The notes below the pieces were generated by a model, which did no database searches, was not told the DNA's origin, and saw nothing but the letters and a program-made list of their open reading frames with translations. 64,000 nt of DNA from Platynereis dumerilii. Taxonomy: Eukaryota; Annelida; Polychaeta; Phyllodocida; Nereididae. The stretch spans positions 45,473,289 through 45,537,288 of the forward strand of contig JAPTHN010000004.1 in the NCBI GenBank assembly GCA_026936325.1, read 5' to 3'. Positions 13,201 through 28,200 of the stretch are shown here, piece by piece (the first letter of the stretch is position 1; each line of letters begins with the position of its first letter). The position numbers were made by a program, and so were the translations under genes.

Positions 13201-16200
13201 AAATAATTGTATCTTTTGCCACTCTTATGAAGATAATGTACCTACAGTAGGCTATGTTTATGGTGAAATGGATACTATACAGGGGTAACATTGAAAGCGA
13301 TTGGCTTTGGACGTCACACAACAGAATTGGAGTATATATTTGTAAGTATGAAACAAAACTACAAATATACATTTTTTTAAAACTTCTTGTACATGAGTAT
13401 ATATTCTATCGAAGTTTCGTTATACCTGTGTCACTGGCTCTGGGATGTAGGTGTCATCTTTGCCAGTATATTTGAGAGGCACAGCTACGCCACCTATGGG
13501 AAGTAGGTTTTCTTCTTGCAGCGCCATCCTCAGGGCTTTTCCGGTACCAAAATGAGCTGTTACGATCCATGGGCGGTTTTGGTCGTATTCGGCACAACCG
13601 AAGATCTTTTCGCTGGCTCTCGACATCTTGCAACTCAAGTTAAGGATCATAGAAGTGCTCGGCACGATGAGATGGTCCACTGGTGTCCCTGATTTGACGT
13701 ACTGTAGGGCTTCCTGGAATGATATACAAAGTTTCCATAATTATACTGAATTAAAAAATATAGCTTCCTTTGGCAAGAAAGAAAAATGTTGCACATAAAC
13801 AAGAGTTACTTGACAAAAGATAGTGTAACGCTTTGAGAATATTGTATACATATAGCCTAAATGACCATCCCAAGGTATTCAGTCAGAAACAAAGTCTTGA
13901 AACCCTTGAAAGTGACAAAGTGACCAGTTATTCAAATGTGGTGTGTCTATACAAGGTGAATTAATTATTGTGATTGGCGACATTGGATTGTGGCTAATCC
14001 GAAATTAGGAAAGAATACAGTAGTCAATATATCAGAATTACACATAGGCCTAATGTATGTCAACTGTCATATGCACATAATTATATTCATTATTTAGCAA
14101 GGTCATTAACAATAGTATTGACCGGGGTGTTTTTGTACAGGCGTGAGCAAGTAATAATTAGACTAAATTATAGAAAATCATCAATAATGTTTTGTCACAT
14201 ATCTACAAATAATCTCAATCAGTATGTGACAAATAAAGACAGTTCAAAATCTTTCAATTTGTAAAGAAATAAAGGGGTTTCGGAGTCTGAATCATTCTCC
14301 AATAAGGTAGCTGTTTTGTCCCAATCACTTGTTATTCCTACATTTTAGACTCAACAATTCCAGTTTTACATAGATTATTCTAGGAAGTATCTTTACCTTT
14401 GAAGCCTTGAGAATGTTGCACTGTCGGATGAATTCTTTCACTTTAGGTTCCACCCTCTGTGCACTGTGTGACAATGTGATGTCCACTCCCAATTCGCGGA
14501 TGAGTTTTATCGGAGCTTTTGTGACTTTGAAGACTTCAGTCATGTTAGCTGGGGTGCCTCCTCTGGGAATGTGGTAGACCGTGGCCTTGATGACATTCTG
14601 GGTAAAGAGGAGGAGGTGCTCAGCTCCTGTAAGTAAGTTGAAGAAAATAGATTAGATTATTGTCATTGATTGTTATATTGTGTTTGTGAATAACAGAACA
14701 TGGGTAAGATTTTTGTCATTGATAGTTATTGTGTTTGCCTGCAAAATTTTGGGATTGCTTTTTTCAGGCCTAATTGTTTTTGTAGAAACCAGGTTCTAGA
14801 CATACTGAGTATTACTATTGATGTCAAAAACACTCTCAATATGCTCAGGGAGAATAAAACACTGAAAGTTAAGACTATCGACATTGATGATATCTATAAT
14901 AACATTTCTATACTTCATCCATCACAAGTTCTAGCATTAAGAGGGTCTCATTTTCTTTCTCTGTGACACCAACAATTGTTTTTACATATTTAGTGTTTCA
15001 GACAAAAATACGATACATGGGAAGTAGATTCAGAAACCCCAGAGGTCTTTAAAATTGCCCGACTTCATATAAAGCATTATATTTTGGCTCTCCTTATCAC
15101 AGAGCCAGAATTTCAGAGGCCTACTCATGTTACTAACAAGAAAATTTTTTCAAAAAAAAATAGAGGCGATTTTTAGAGCTAATTCAGCTTGTTCATCCAA
15201 TTTGGCCCCATCCCCAATTTTTAAACGCCGATCCCGCACAAGCGTCCCGTTCCGCACCTGCCCATCCGCGTTTTATTACGAAATCCCGCGGCCCGCCGGT
15301 CCGCAAATTTGCCCGGTCCGCATTTTACTACGACGCTAGCCCCCGTTTTGCTGACGTAGATTCACACGCTGATTCTTGAATCTTAGAAAAAGCCTCCTGT
15401 CGGGAGGCCTGTGGCCATCTATACAGAGGCGAGTGGCTCCATATAGAATCACTAAGACTATATTAGCGAAGGGCTGATGCATCGCCTCTAAAAATCAATC
15501 ATCCGATCATTATAATCATGGATTATGCCAGCTAATACATCAACACACAATGAATCTGAAATAACAATGGCTGATTTCATGTCATCTCAACCTGTTAACA
15601 ATTTCGACCTGACTCATACGATCTGATTGATTTGATTTCCACAATAATTCAATCAACAGATGACTAACAATAGTCCTGACAATATTTCTTACTCTCAAGT
15701 TACACCTGTAGTAGACCATAACCCAAACCTTCGAAAAATTACATATATTTTAAAACTGTTTTATATATCAATCACATGGACCAGGGAATAATGTACCTCA
15801 TAATTATATCATGATGATAAGTATGATTCAGATTCAGATCAAACATTTCATAATAAATCATATATTTGCTGACATAATATGCATCATGAAAATAAGAGGT
15901 ATGAAGGGTCATCATGAAGGACAGTCACTTATCCCAATTTCCTTTGTTTAATTCATTAAACATGAAAATGACTCAAATCTATAATTTGAAATCGCTCATT
16001 TCTAAATTTCCCAAATAAAGAAGTTTATTACATTATTGACGTGAGTCACAATGTTTAAGTACTCAGACATTCAAAAGGTAGATTCAACATATACGTCCTG
16101 CGGTGAAAATAAATATGAAAATGTAGTTAATCCCTTTTCAAATCAGCCTTTCTGACTCATTTTATGATGTTTTCGAAAATTTAATAGGTAGGCCTATACT

Positions 16201-19200
16201 TAAACATTTGCAAATAATCGAAGCTTCATAAAGGAAATTCTTCATTTCCTAAAATGAAGAATATTTCATCGAAATTCATATAATTTACATTTAGTGCCTT
16301 ATTTTTTTCCAGTCTTTAATATAAACAGTATAAAAATTCCTACAAGACGAAGACAATAAATATTTATAAAATTTTAAAATAACTATGGCCAAATGCAGAA
16401 TTTTATTTCACTTCATTATATTTCCATATTCAGGGTTGAGATTTTCAATACAAGGAATTAACATACCATGGCAATGCGAAAAGTTTGGATGAAATATTAT
16501 CCGTCGAAAGAAAAAAATATGTCGAAATGGTAATAGATTAAATCCTTGTGAATGACACAATCATCATCTTTACTACAATTTCAGAGGTTGAAGTCGTGAT
16601 GAGATGATAGGTTGTGTTCCGTAAATAAAATCCTGATCTTTTAACCCATTGTCTTGTGATTATAAGGATCAACTGTTTTACAGATGAAATTATCGAAATA
16701 TATACAGATGGCCAAATTTAGAAGGTATGATGATATGCTACAAATCCACAGCTATTCCTTAGTCATCATAAAATGTATATTTATATTAATCCTCTATGAA
16801 CTTCGAAACTTTCAAAATAAAATCCTTTGACACTTTTCCATGTTTTCTGACAAGACTCAGTCCCTTCTCAGTCTCTCGCTTGACACCCTAAGGACATATA
16901 GACCTAACACCTCCCTTGGCAACGAAATACTAGCTAAGCTAAACATGAAATAACCTATGATTCACTGTATGGAAAGTATATGATAATACCCTCCATGAGT
17001 CCATGTACTTTATATGCATAATGCTGTACACGGCCAATCGGACAATGTATTTGTTTGACAGATGGCAACATAGTCAACATATAGTCAAATGGTATAGATT
17101 ATTTGTATAAAACATCAAAAACGCTAAATAAATAGTTGCCCACCATTCGAAACAGGTGTCAACCATTGATGTGTATGTTTTTATGCAAATGAGTGACTAA
17201 TTATAACATATATGGGCTAATTATTGCCAAATATGGATATGTATTGACTAATTGTTATAATAGGAGGGGTTAATTAATAACAATCTATAACTGTTGTTAT
17301 ATCCCCCTTCAAACAATACTTTTCTGGCATACAGGGACATTTTAAAGTAAAAAAATCTTACAAACCTACCTTTTATTTGTTTTTGTTTCTTTTTAATCAA
17401 GAGAGACAGCTACTACATGAACCAGTTAATAAATGAAAATGAAAATGTCAGTTTTAAGAAATAAATGGAACTCACATTGATACCAAAATTCCCCCTCACA
17501 TTAAGTTATCGATTAAACATTTTGAAATTTAGCCAAAAATTAAAGCGGAACCAGCCTTTTGCCCGGAAGTACTCCAACAATAAAGTAGTCTGCTTGCAAT
17601 ATAATTCATTGATAAGTATCACTAAAAATATGTAAATGCATACGTTTGGACCAAGACTGCATCATAAGCAGTTTAACTTCCTAAGTAGCAATGTACGTTT
17701 ACATTATTGGCGTCTAAGACGTAAATCTTTTTTAAATTTTATTTAAGAAGAGAGAAAGAAAGACTAGTGATTTACAGATGTCTAATAAACATATTGAATG
17801 ATTGAGTGAGTGATTGCCTGAGCCAGCAGAAAATTTAATTCCTGAATTGATAGATAATAAAATAATATCATTATAGAAATATAAATAAATTCTCTCTCAA
17901 CAGTACTTTGTAAAATTAATTGGAGTATGTGTGCTTCAATTCAATTAGATCAAGGAGTTGACAATTTTTCTTCTCTTTTTCTTCCTAACAAATTATTCCC
18001 AAAATTTCCAAAAACACCCACTGGTCACTATAACAGACATATTCCCATCTTTGTATTACCGTGGTAACAGAATTTCTCCGGAATAACAATGTCTACAAGT
18101 ATAATTTTGGCAAGGGAAGTCAACCTCTTATGTAGATTATCATATCTGTACCGTATGAAAACATGAAAACAATGAATATGTATTGTATACATGTTAGGAA
18201 TGAATATAAAGTAAATGGTGCCAAATACCTTAGCATACTAAATATGTCCACACTCCTTGTGATCCATCAAATGTGGTTTTTGACACATTGCCATCATATT
18301 GTATTTAATAAATAATAAATAAATAATGTTTCATCCGTGGTTGGAATATCTTAATGCTATAAAAGAACATCAATTGTGGTCTAATATTTTATAGGCCCCT
18401 GAAAGTTAAATGGAATAGTGGATGCTATGCTTGAGTGATCAGACTTAGGCCAGCCCCTCAAACACCAAATAGAGTTAAAATATTTTTTACCAAGAGGGTT
18501 GTGTGAGACACAAAATTTTATAGTTTATCTGATTCTTCTCATATGTTTAAATGTTCATTTTTTACTTAGTAAAATTATCATATCTGAAATGTTAGATACA
18601 TTTAAAGCAATTTCAATACTGAATTCTCAAGAAAATTATTTTCTAAATGACATAGTAATTGTGAAGTTTTCAAGACATTGAATGTACATACATTGTCTCA
18701 ACCTCTTGGCAAAAAATCTACCAAGGGGCCAACTATATGAGCTTGGGCTGGGGGAGGGGGGTCAATGTAGTCTCCCGTAATCACAAGCTGAAAATTTACA
18801 GGTAAAATCCCAAGGGTGTGATCAACCTCTGCATAGACATTCACTCACTAACCAAAAAGCCTCTCTGAAATTTAAGTTACACTAGAAAAATAAAATGTCC
18901 TTTAAAAATCTAAGAGTCACTTGACCGAACCTTTAAAATTTTCAGAAAAATGTCCTTAAACCCTCAATTTTCAATTCCATTCCATTTTGGATCAAGTGTG
19001 CTCTTGGCCAATAAGTAAATCTAGCCACCATACCACTTGACCATACCCTTCAACGTTAAGTCAACATTCAACAAAACTCCTGTTTCTAAAAGAGCAGGCA
19101 CAGAGGGAGAGAGAAAGTTAGTTTATCCAAAAAGCAAATATTAGGCCTATATATTTCAGAAATTTTACATTTTGAGAAAACTCTCGAGATGTATTACATA

Positions 19201-22200
19201 ATGGACACATTGTTAGTTTCAACTGGTCAAAATGCACCACCAGCTTGGGGGTCATGATAGATAGACAGATAGACGGACAGATTGACTTCATTTTCACATA
19301 TACCATCCCTTTTTAGACATGATACATGGTATATATTTTTCAACCTTTATTAACTACAAATGTACTGCAAAATGTTAAGAATAAGAATAAGAATAAGAAG
19401 TACTTTATTTAGTCACAATGTGAAACTTGTTGTAGCATAATACACAGAAAGTCAAGCATTGCTTCAAGTGCCAAGTTTGGGAAGTGTGAGAATTTCTTGA
19501 TTTCTGTCCGGGACACTTTTGTCAAATTCTGATATATATGTTTTCCTGAAACCTTTAACTTATATGCACTGGCACTTTAGTTTTTGCACTAAAACTGGCA
19601 CAGACTACCAACCTTCACTGCGATGGACTTTCTCAATAGTTGTGAATAATTATCATGAAGATTATGGACGTACAAACATTTTTCAAGATAAATTGTATTG
19701 ATTTTAATTTACATAGCATGTCTAAATAAATTAGTGAAATCAACATGACACAAGTACTAGCTGAGATTGTTTTTCATCTAACTCTAAAAGACGACAGAGA
19801 ACCACCTAGGGCCATTCTGGGCCAATATCAAATTTACATAACAACTAGAAGGGGTTTTCCAAATAAGTCAGTAGGTACTTTAGCACATAAATCATAATAC
19901 GTTGGTTGTTAGACTCCCTAGCCAGCTACCTCATAACTGATCCTGTGCTTCTACTCCTACTCTGTAAGTCATAAACAATTCTCTCATCAACATGTTAACA
20001 TCTCCAGCTGACAATACTACACTCAGAATCAGAATCACACAAGAGGGACACTGACAATGACAGTGACTGTGACATTATGAGGTCACCGACCCCAGGTCAC
20101 AATTTGACCTCCAGTCAAAGTTCAGTTTGGCTTCAGGCCAAGATCCTTCTATCACTCCTACTCCTTTCAATACATCAAAAGATTATTGAGATATTTATAA
20201 TTCTTTAAAAGAGATGAGTTTCAATGACTCATGGGGACTATCCTGGGGAGGTGGGGGGACTATGATGACGAATATCATAACAAATTGGCCCAGGTAACTT
20301 ATGGCTGGAGTTGATCCAGCATGGAAGTTCCAGCTAAAGCATTCATCCCAGTGATTTCTATGTCATCCAAATTATAAGTAGCCTGACATCATTTTAACAA
20401 AAAGTTAAATTGAACATGCTGAAGGTCTTCACACCGAGGAGACTATGTAGAACTATTACTGAAACCAGTGATTGACCCATCATTGCCTGGGCCTTGGTCA
20501 GTGGTGGTACGCTTTGCTGTTAACCTCTTGGAACCGAGTTCAAGTCACTGTCCTGGCAACAAATATATGTTACTTGTGAGCGCACCCCTACTCACTAGGC
20601 CTGTCCTAAAAAAACCTCATCAGGGCAAACATACAGGACATAAAGCCCTATCGCCATCTGTGTCTGTGTATCAACTTCAGATCAGCAACACATGCACCGG
20701 ACCACTGATTCTATAGATTCACTTGCCTCTCACAGGTGGCAGGTCGTGTCAGACAACCTGAACCAGAACTCCCTCTGCCAGAATTTGTCGGAACTTGCAC
20801 ACATTTAGTACAACACATGTTCTAGAATTTTCCATACTTCATGTTACTTGTTGTGACATTTCCCTTGGAGCAAAGTTGGCATGATAATACCTTGGCTGAG
20901 GAAAACAATAAATCAAAATCTCGCAAAACATCCCACCTACACTGTGTCCGGGAGTCATACTTTTTGTCAAATTGACACTTTTTAGCAAACCATACCTTTA
21001 GGAGTTTCACCATTTCTTTTGTAACTTTTTTCTGACTGTCTAAAAAAAGTTGTCTGCCTGAGATATTGTATTTTATAAAGACTGCAATTGTGATTTTTAA
21101 GTCCACCAGCCGACTGATTTAACTAGTGGAATCCTTCATGATGTTCTATATTTAAATTTTTCACAACCTAGACAATTTTTGGCTTTTATCATAACTTTCC
21201 ATGAACGGGACCCCGCAATTAGCAGCCCAGTGTACGACAAACTGAGCTAACCTACTCCTTTGTAACTTTCCATTACCACAACATTCTGACATTCTGAGAA
21301 TATGGGAAGGCCGACAATTCCTTTTTTTTCTTCAATCTAAATAATTTTCAACTGACCTTTGAAGAGCATGTTGAGTAGACTCCTCATCTCCTTGTCATCG
21401 TAGTGTCTCTGGCAGATTTCACTTCTGATCGCTTGGTTCCTCGTCCTCAGAGGGAAGCGGAAGAGGGTCGCGTTAAACGATTCCATGCGAGTATCTGGAG
21501 GGAGAAAAGATTAAAGTCAAATGCGTACTATCTTTGATTTTTGAAGTCCCGGTTAACTGAAGACTGTACCTTCTAGAAGTCTCAGTTCCATACAGATTAT
21601 TTTAAGAATTTTGATCGCTCTCTCGCGTTTCAACAACGGATTAAAAGAAAAGTTAATTGAATTCTAGATTTTTTCAGATGCTTTAACCACCTTTTTGACA
21701 GAAATTTATACATTTTCTCAGTTATGTCATAAAATAATAAAAATAAAATATGGATATACAGCATAAAAATAAGCAACTACAATCTAATGGGATTAGACTA
21801 TACATCCATAAGCATATACACAATTCAATTACATTAATACTGAACATTTGTTATAAAATATAGAGTGTAAGGATTATTGTTGTGAGCAATTATAAGTTAG
21901 AACAGCTTCATTTAAGTTGGCGTGAGAGCCCCGAGGCACCGAGCCAGCGGTAACCGCTATAAGGCTGCACCAAGGAACAAATGTATTCTTTTTTACTAGA
22001 GTCTGTACGAGATACATGTCAGACTGAGGTGTGCAATTTATATTTCTGTAGAGACTCACAGTAACTACAGAACACTGAAAATAAATATTCTATTAATTTC
22101 TTACTAGGTCTCAGATCACAAGAGAAGATGTCGTTGAATGGCTTGAACTGATTTCCAAGTCTTCTCAACTTTCTCCTGTGTTTCCTCATGTCTATTTTGA

Positions 22201-25200
22201 TGCCAGGTCGAGATTTGTTCTTGATGGAACGCCCGAGATGAGATGTGTGGGGGTCAAAGATGACAATGTTGTGACGACTGAAATATAACAGACGATTGTT
22301 AAGAAAATAATTCACTCAGAAGTCCCATAACCTTTCAAGTTTAGTAAATATGTCAATGCAAGCTATGACAGCATGGCAATAGGACTGGCATTACATTAAA
22401 ACCTTTAAGATTGATGTTTCTTAAACTTTCAACTTCATTCGTTTGAGTATTTCTTAAAATTGCAATTCAGTAACTGAAATTTGGATCACAAAGTATATAT
22501 ATATATATTCTTTTGAGAGTTACTTTAAGCAATTTCAGACCCCGAAAGAAGTTAGAGGGCTACCAAATCTGCCTGGTATCATGTTTCTGGCTATACAACT
22601 ATAAATATTCGCACTAACCTTATAAAACTTGGCACGTCTGTGATATTGTAGACGGCATTGAAACCGAGGCCAAATCTTCCGATCATTTCCGTCTTCATCT
22701 CTTTGGTGGCGCCACTGAGTTTCGTAATGTTTTCAAAATCGTCATCTGTGAAGACGGCATCGTTAAATGCCCACAGAGCAGGACCTTGGCATTCTCTCAT
22801 GCCTTCGTCAATCAAGCATGACTGGGCATCCTCATTTTCACGTTCATCATAGAGGAATCGGACCTGAAATACGTTTGTTAAACATTGAAGGAAGTGACTA
22901 CGATAACAAGCAGGCATTACTTAAGGTTTAAGACTGTTTGCTCATCTTAAAGTTAGGAATTGAGCTCTTTTTAATTCAAGTTACTAAAGAAAAAAATCTC
23001 AAAGACAAATATCGTTTTAAAAGATACCAGGATTGAAAACAAGGTGATCATTATTGCATTAACTAAGGGTATAAATCATCCAAGGAATCTTTCCTTTTTC
23101 AAACATGACTATACTCTTATTTTTACCAGTAGGCCATTATCCTATCCTCTTTTTTTGTATGGGATCTTTTCATTTTGCACCTGTTTTAACATGTAAATCA
23201 TTATACATGTACATTTTTGTCAAACCACTTCCAATTGATAATATAATTTTAAGCACCTCAGTGGCTCCTGCGTCATCAGCATTCTGGACCAATTCTTTTG
23301 GCACAGCAAATCCGTCGGTGTACTCTTGAAGGAGAGTGTTGAGCCTGTGAGTTAGAGAATCACTCTGGCCAAAGCTGAAGTCCAGTTCATCTGCGTCCAG
23401 CATTCTGTTAAAGAAAAGATACTTGTATTAGTTGTATTTTTGTGATAACTTAAACCTATAACAACAAGCACACTAATATGACAATATGCAGTAGGTAAAA
23501 CCTTCCTACTAATTCACTTTTTTAAGGTTGTAAAGATATCTGAGATATAACTACTTCGATACAGCTATATTTTATTTCTAAATCTGGAATATAAATGACC
23601 ATGGCCTCATGCCATTCTCCACCCTCCTTTACACTGTTTCTGGTGTGGGTAGTCTGTAAAACAAGATTTTAAACATTGGCTTCTCAAGTATCGAGCTCTT
23701 TTATTTAATGAAAACAAAAAACACGATTCGCCCATAATTGTCTCCAACCTGACTCAATCTTTTATTTTTCAAATCAATGATCATATCACACAAACCTGCT
23801 CATGAGCGTTGGTACTCCAAGAGCCTCGCTGGTACTTGTAGGTACATTCGGATGGACGAGCATTATTTCTTCATCCTCACTCATCAGATCTGCGAGGTCA
23901 TACCCTTGACGGAGCCATTCACTGTCGCAATATGTGCAGTTGGGGAGGGAGGCCATCTTGATTGTGTTTTCATTCCTAGAAAGAGAAAAAAGTTCAGTTT
24001 TTGAAAAACAACTGTTTGATTTAGCATGACAATTCAATTATATTTTGTAGACTTATAAGAAAATTCCCATTATCTGAAGCTATTTGAAAGTATTTCTGAC
24101 AATTCATTTTCAAAATTGCAAAAAACTCATTAATGGTTGATGAGGGTATGATTGAAAATGTACTTAATACTGAAAAGGCTTAATAGATAGAAGTCAGACA
24201 CAATATATATAATATGAATGATCAGTGTATCATATGAATCACTCAATGAATGATTTGGAAATGCGAAAGCAGAGACCACAGAAATGAGGAAAGTAATATT
24301 CTACCACATCATTCAATTCATCTTGTGCCAACACAGTGTACAGGTCTTGTTCATTACCATGGTCCCTGTCTGTCCTACAAAGGTCAATGCGTGTATAAAT
24401 AAAGGACGTAAAAACCTATTGATCACCCAACAAATATATCCCATAATATCACTCACTTGGTGAGGATTGGCAGCACCAGTTCATTCTCCATCTTCATCAG
24501 TTCTTCTTCAGTCACGTGACTTTTCAGTTCATTCAAGATGCTGACGCAAATGTGCAAGTCCCGTTTTGTGTATTTTGGATCTACTTGTTCCTTGACCCTC
24601 TCGTAGTATTTCTTGATCATCATCAGGACGTCTACGATTTCGCAGCTTTCCTGAAATAGAAATAATAGACATTATTATTTTATATCTATAGATCGTCGAA
24701 AAACACTGAATTTGATGTCAATATTATGGAAAAAGAATTAAATTTATTTTGTTTGACTGTCAAGTCTATGGCTTCAAAACTTGCTCAAAAGCATTAGGTC
24801 TTGATTTCTTTTATCCAAATACATACCAAAAATGAGAAATAAACTATGTGTATATATGTGTTATATATCAGAATTGCGCCATAATATATCAGACTGTCAT
24901 AACCTAATGCAAATTCACAACATAAAATGACATTGACATACCTTGACACCGCAATTCCTGAAGAGTTGAGCGTGAGAGCTGATCTCGTTGGGTATGGAGA
25001 ACACCCAGGGTCGCATGTCCATGAATGGTGTGTTGATGACCACATTGCTTGGTGCCGTGAAGCCTTCTCCGTGCCAGAGCCAATTGATGATTCCTGCTTT
25101 CTTGAAAGCATCCAGGATAATTTGAGGTTCGTACTTTGAGAGTTCATCATAGACCTGCAAAACACAAAGAAGAATCATGAGACCAATTTTTTACCACAAT

Positions 25201-28200
25201 ATGTTTCATTAACATAACGTTGCATGCGTAGCTTTCAAATATTTTGAAACTGTAAACAAATTTTTGTAGTTAGTTCCTTAATTCAGGACATGACACTTCT
25301 AGTGTTTATAAATTAAAGATTCTGCAATCAGCTAAAATTGTTGATCTGCAGTTTTTCCTTGTCTTTTAAAAGGAAATGATTTTAATATCAGCTGCTCAGA
25401 TTCTTAATTTAACAATAATTTTTTGTTTAAAATTAACAAACAAATTTGAAACATGGCATCGTAACAAATAAATTTTTAATGAATACTCTTACCTTAGTTG
25501 CTAGGTCCATGAATTTGGCCTTTTGGGATGGTTCGTAAGAACTGACAACATGCTGCATATGTTCCACGATGTGTTTCAAATCTGGTGGTTCATTCCAACC
25601 GTACACTTCACCGAGTTCCGACCCGGGTTCCACTGGCACGATGTGTAGGACTGAACCAACTATGCTCGCGTAGTGGAGGTTCTTGAGTAGGGTAGCTTTC
25701 TCGAAGGCTTTCTTCGACGTGCACCATTTGAGATTTTCAGGGTAGAAGGAGGGTCGAGTGTTCATGGGCCTCACCCAGCAGAGATCTGTTATAGCATCTT
25801 TTAGAGTGATGTTGTTGCAATCCTGGAAGAGGGATTTGGGGTAAAGTACAAGGTACTCCATGAGGGCGTCAGACTTGACGGCAGCGTCGCTGATGGTAAT
25901 AGAAGAATCCTGGTCGCTGCAGTGATGAATCAATCGTGCGGTCTCGTATAAGTCTTCCGTCTCGACGTCATCTAACCCTCGGAGACCGATGTTTCGGAGG
26001 ATTGAGATGATGCTCTGATCAGCGTAGACTCCAACGGGGAAATTCTCCTCTCCTTGGAACATTCTTTGTAACAGAGCGTGATCGGGATCGTAGAACCTCT
26101 CCGTCGTCAGTAGCAACCCTTTCCTCGCCAGGAACGGCAATGACCTCAATGTGTTCTCGATGCTGCTATCCTTTTCCAAGAAAGCATAATAATGCTTCAA
26201 GACGAACAGCATGCATTTCTCAATGTCCTCCGGAGCATAATAAGCTCCTTCGATGTCCGGAAACACAATTTCCCGCAACATCTCTATCACAGTTAGTCGG
26301 CGGATTTTGAGCAGTTGGGCGAGATTTGAAGCATCGGCAGAATCGATCTTGATCAGCGATTGGGAGATGTTGACTGGGAGGACCTCATTGGGTGCCGCCA
26401 GCGACACCTGCAATTTAAAAGAAAGTGATATTTTAATATATGCTATAAATCCCGACAAGATAGAACATTTTCCATGAAATATTAATTGAAATAAAAGAAT
26501 TTCAAACTCTTCGACAAATAATCAAAAGAAGTGGAAAATACATGCTTTGTCCACTGAAGCAAGCCAATCATCTCAGCATTTTCAGATGAAATCTAAATGT
26601 TATTTTGCCATATCATATTAAAATTTTATATCAATTCTACTGTTTCTATTTTATACATACCTCAGTTGCACAGACAAATCTTGACTCCTTGTAGCCTCCA
26701 CTGCCTTCCAGGGTCTCCAAGAGCGGGATCTGGAAGAGGATTCTTTGCAATTCCGGTCGCAGCTGAAGATCGAACAGCGACATTTTGCTGAAGAGAGATC
26801 GGAGTCTTCGTTTTTCGTCAGCAGTTGTTTGGGAGGTCATCTTGGCGAGGAAGAGTTCTAACCCGAGACCCTCGCAGACTCGGTTCAAGGTCTTCAACAC
26901 TCCGATGTACGAAGGAGAAAAGACGTACATCTCCGTGACCAGCGGGTGGTTCTTGACAAATCTGGAAATACGATAATAACAAAGTTCAGCTAAAATCGGA
27001 CATTAGAATTGAACTAATGATCATAAGAACTCAATTTCTCATGACACAAGAGTGACTTAAAGAAAAACTAACACCTTTTGTCAACAGACTGAATGTATCC
27101 TCTGTGGAAAATGGATTTCTAATTCTTTTCAAAAGTCTTGGGCAACTCAAATACATTTTATTTAAATTTGAAAAGGAGTTGCAAGTTGGAAATTTCAATA
27201 GTGAATGCAGTAATTTCTTTTTGACTATTTTAATCAAGTTGACACAAGTTCAGTTGTAAATGCAACATGTACGCATCATAGAGAAATGATAATAGCTTTT
27301 TAATTTCATCCTATGTGCTGATGATCCCAGGTAGATCAGATTTAACAGTAAACATATTAGGTCGATTGATTGTGGTTACTGCCGAGTATATTTACAGAAC
27401 AAGAACCTAAGGATTTCAAAATGGAGGTGGTGTCGTCACTGTTGTGTCTTAGTTCTTACACCTCCATTAAAAATGTTAGCTTCTATTTTACGCTACTTAC
27501 AAGGGAAGGTCTTCAACCACGTTGACTCCTAATTTGGTGAGTATCCTCTCTACATCCTCGTCCAGCGATAGTCCGTCCATATGTCTCATGATGACGCCAT
27601 TCACTGCATAGAGCTGGACTAAGTCTGTTTTCTCTCCTTCTGGGATTGGGATTAGGGGGAGGGGTTCAAATGCTGATAGGTCTCTGAAATTCCAAAGAGA
27701 ACATCATGATCGATAATGTTAGAAACAGCTAGACATTAAAATTCTTCTATTCGCTAATATCTTTGAAATGTTTTTGAAGAATGCAGGCAATAAAACCATT
27801 ATGAGTGTTTTTATTTTCTTTGGTTATCACTGGACTTCAGATAATAAATTACAGTCATCTTCTTTTAAAAGTTTAAAAAAATCATTTGATTTTGAAATAT
27901 AGAGTGAAAATTGTCAAGTTTCCAATAAAATTTGCTGTTTCTACATTTTTTTCAATTCTCTCTTCTAAAATAATTCACAGCAAAATTGCTAAATTAATAT
28001 AAATTATGTCAACATTAGGCCACAATTATATGTCATTGCTAATAATCATACATATTTGAAGGTGTATATATATAACCGAATGAATGGCAGCCCATATACA
28101 TACGGATCACCAAGCTTACAAACAAAACACTGTTATGAAACAAAAAAATCTGAGCACCCCAAATTTGTTAATTTTCCCAAAGATATTCTGAACCCGCATT

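Larger units (their letters stand above)
14627..21356. other. 6.7-kb SACS intron
   Basis: No exon found on either strand. Contents: a GC-rich repeated segment at about 15220-15360, a short AGAATA run at 19379-19402, a degenerate GATA stretch near 19255-19285, a hormone-response-like half-site cluster at 20080-20110 and a SINE at about 20478-20660. The rest is unremarkable AT-rich sequence. Confidence 0.6.

Noticed and set aside
24794-25165. 123-codon minus-strand open frame
   Set aside because: Overlaps SACS exon 12 in a different frame. The exon frame has the conserved WLWHGEGF block and matching phases.
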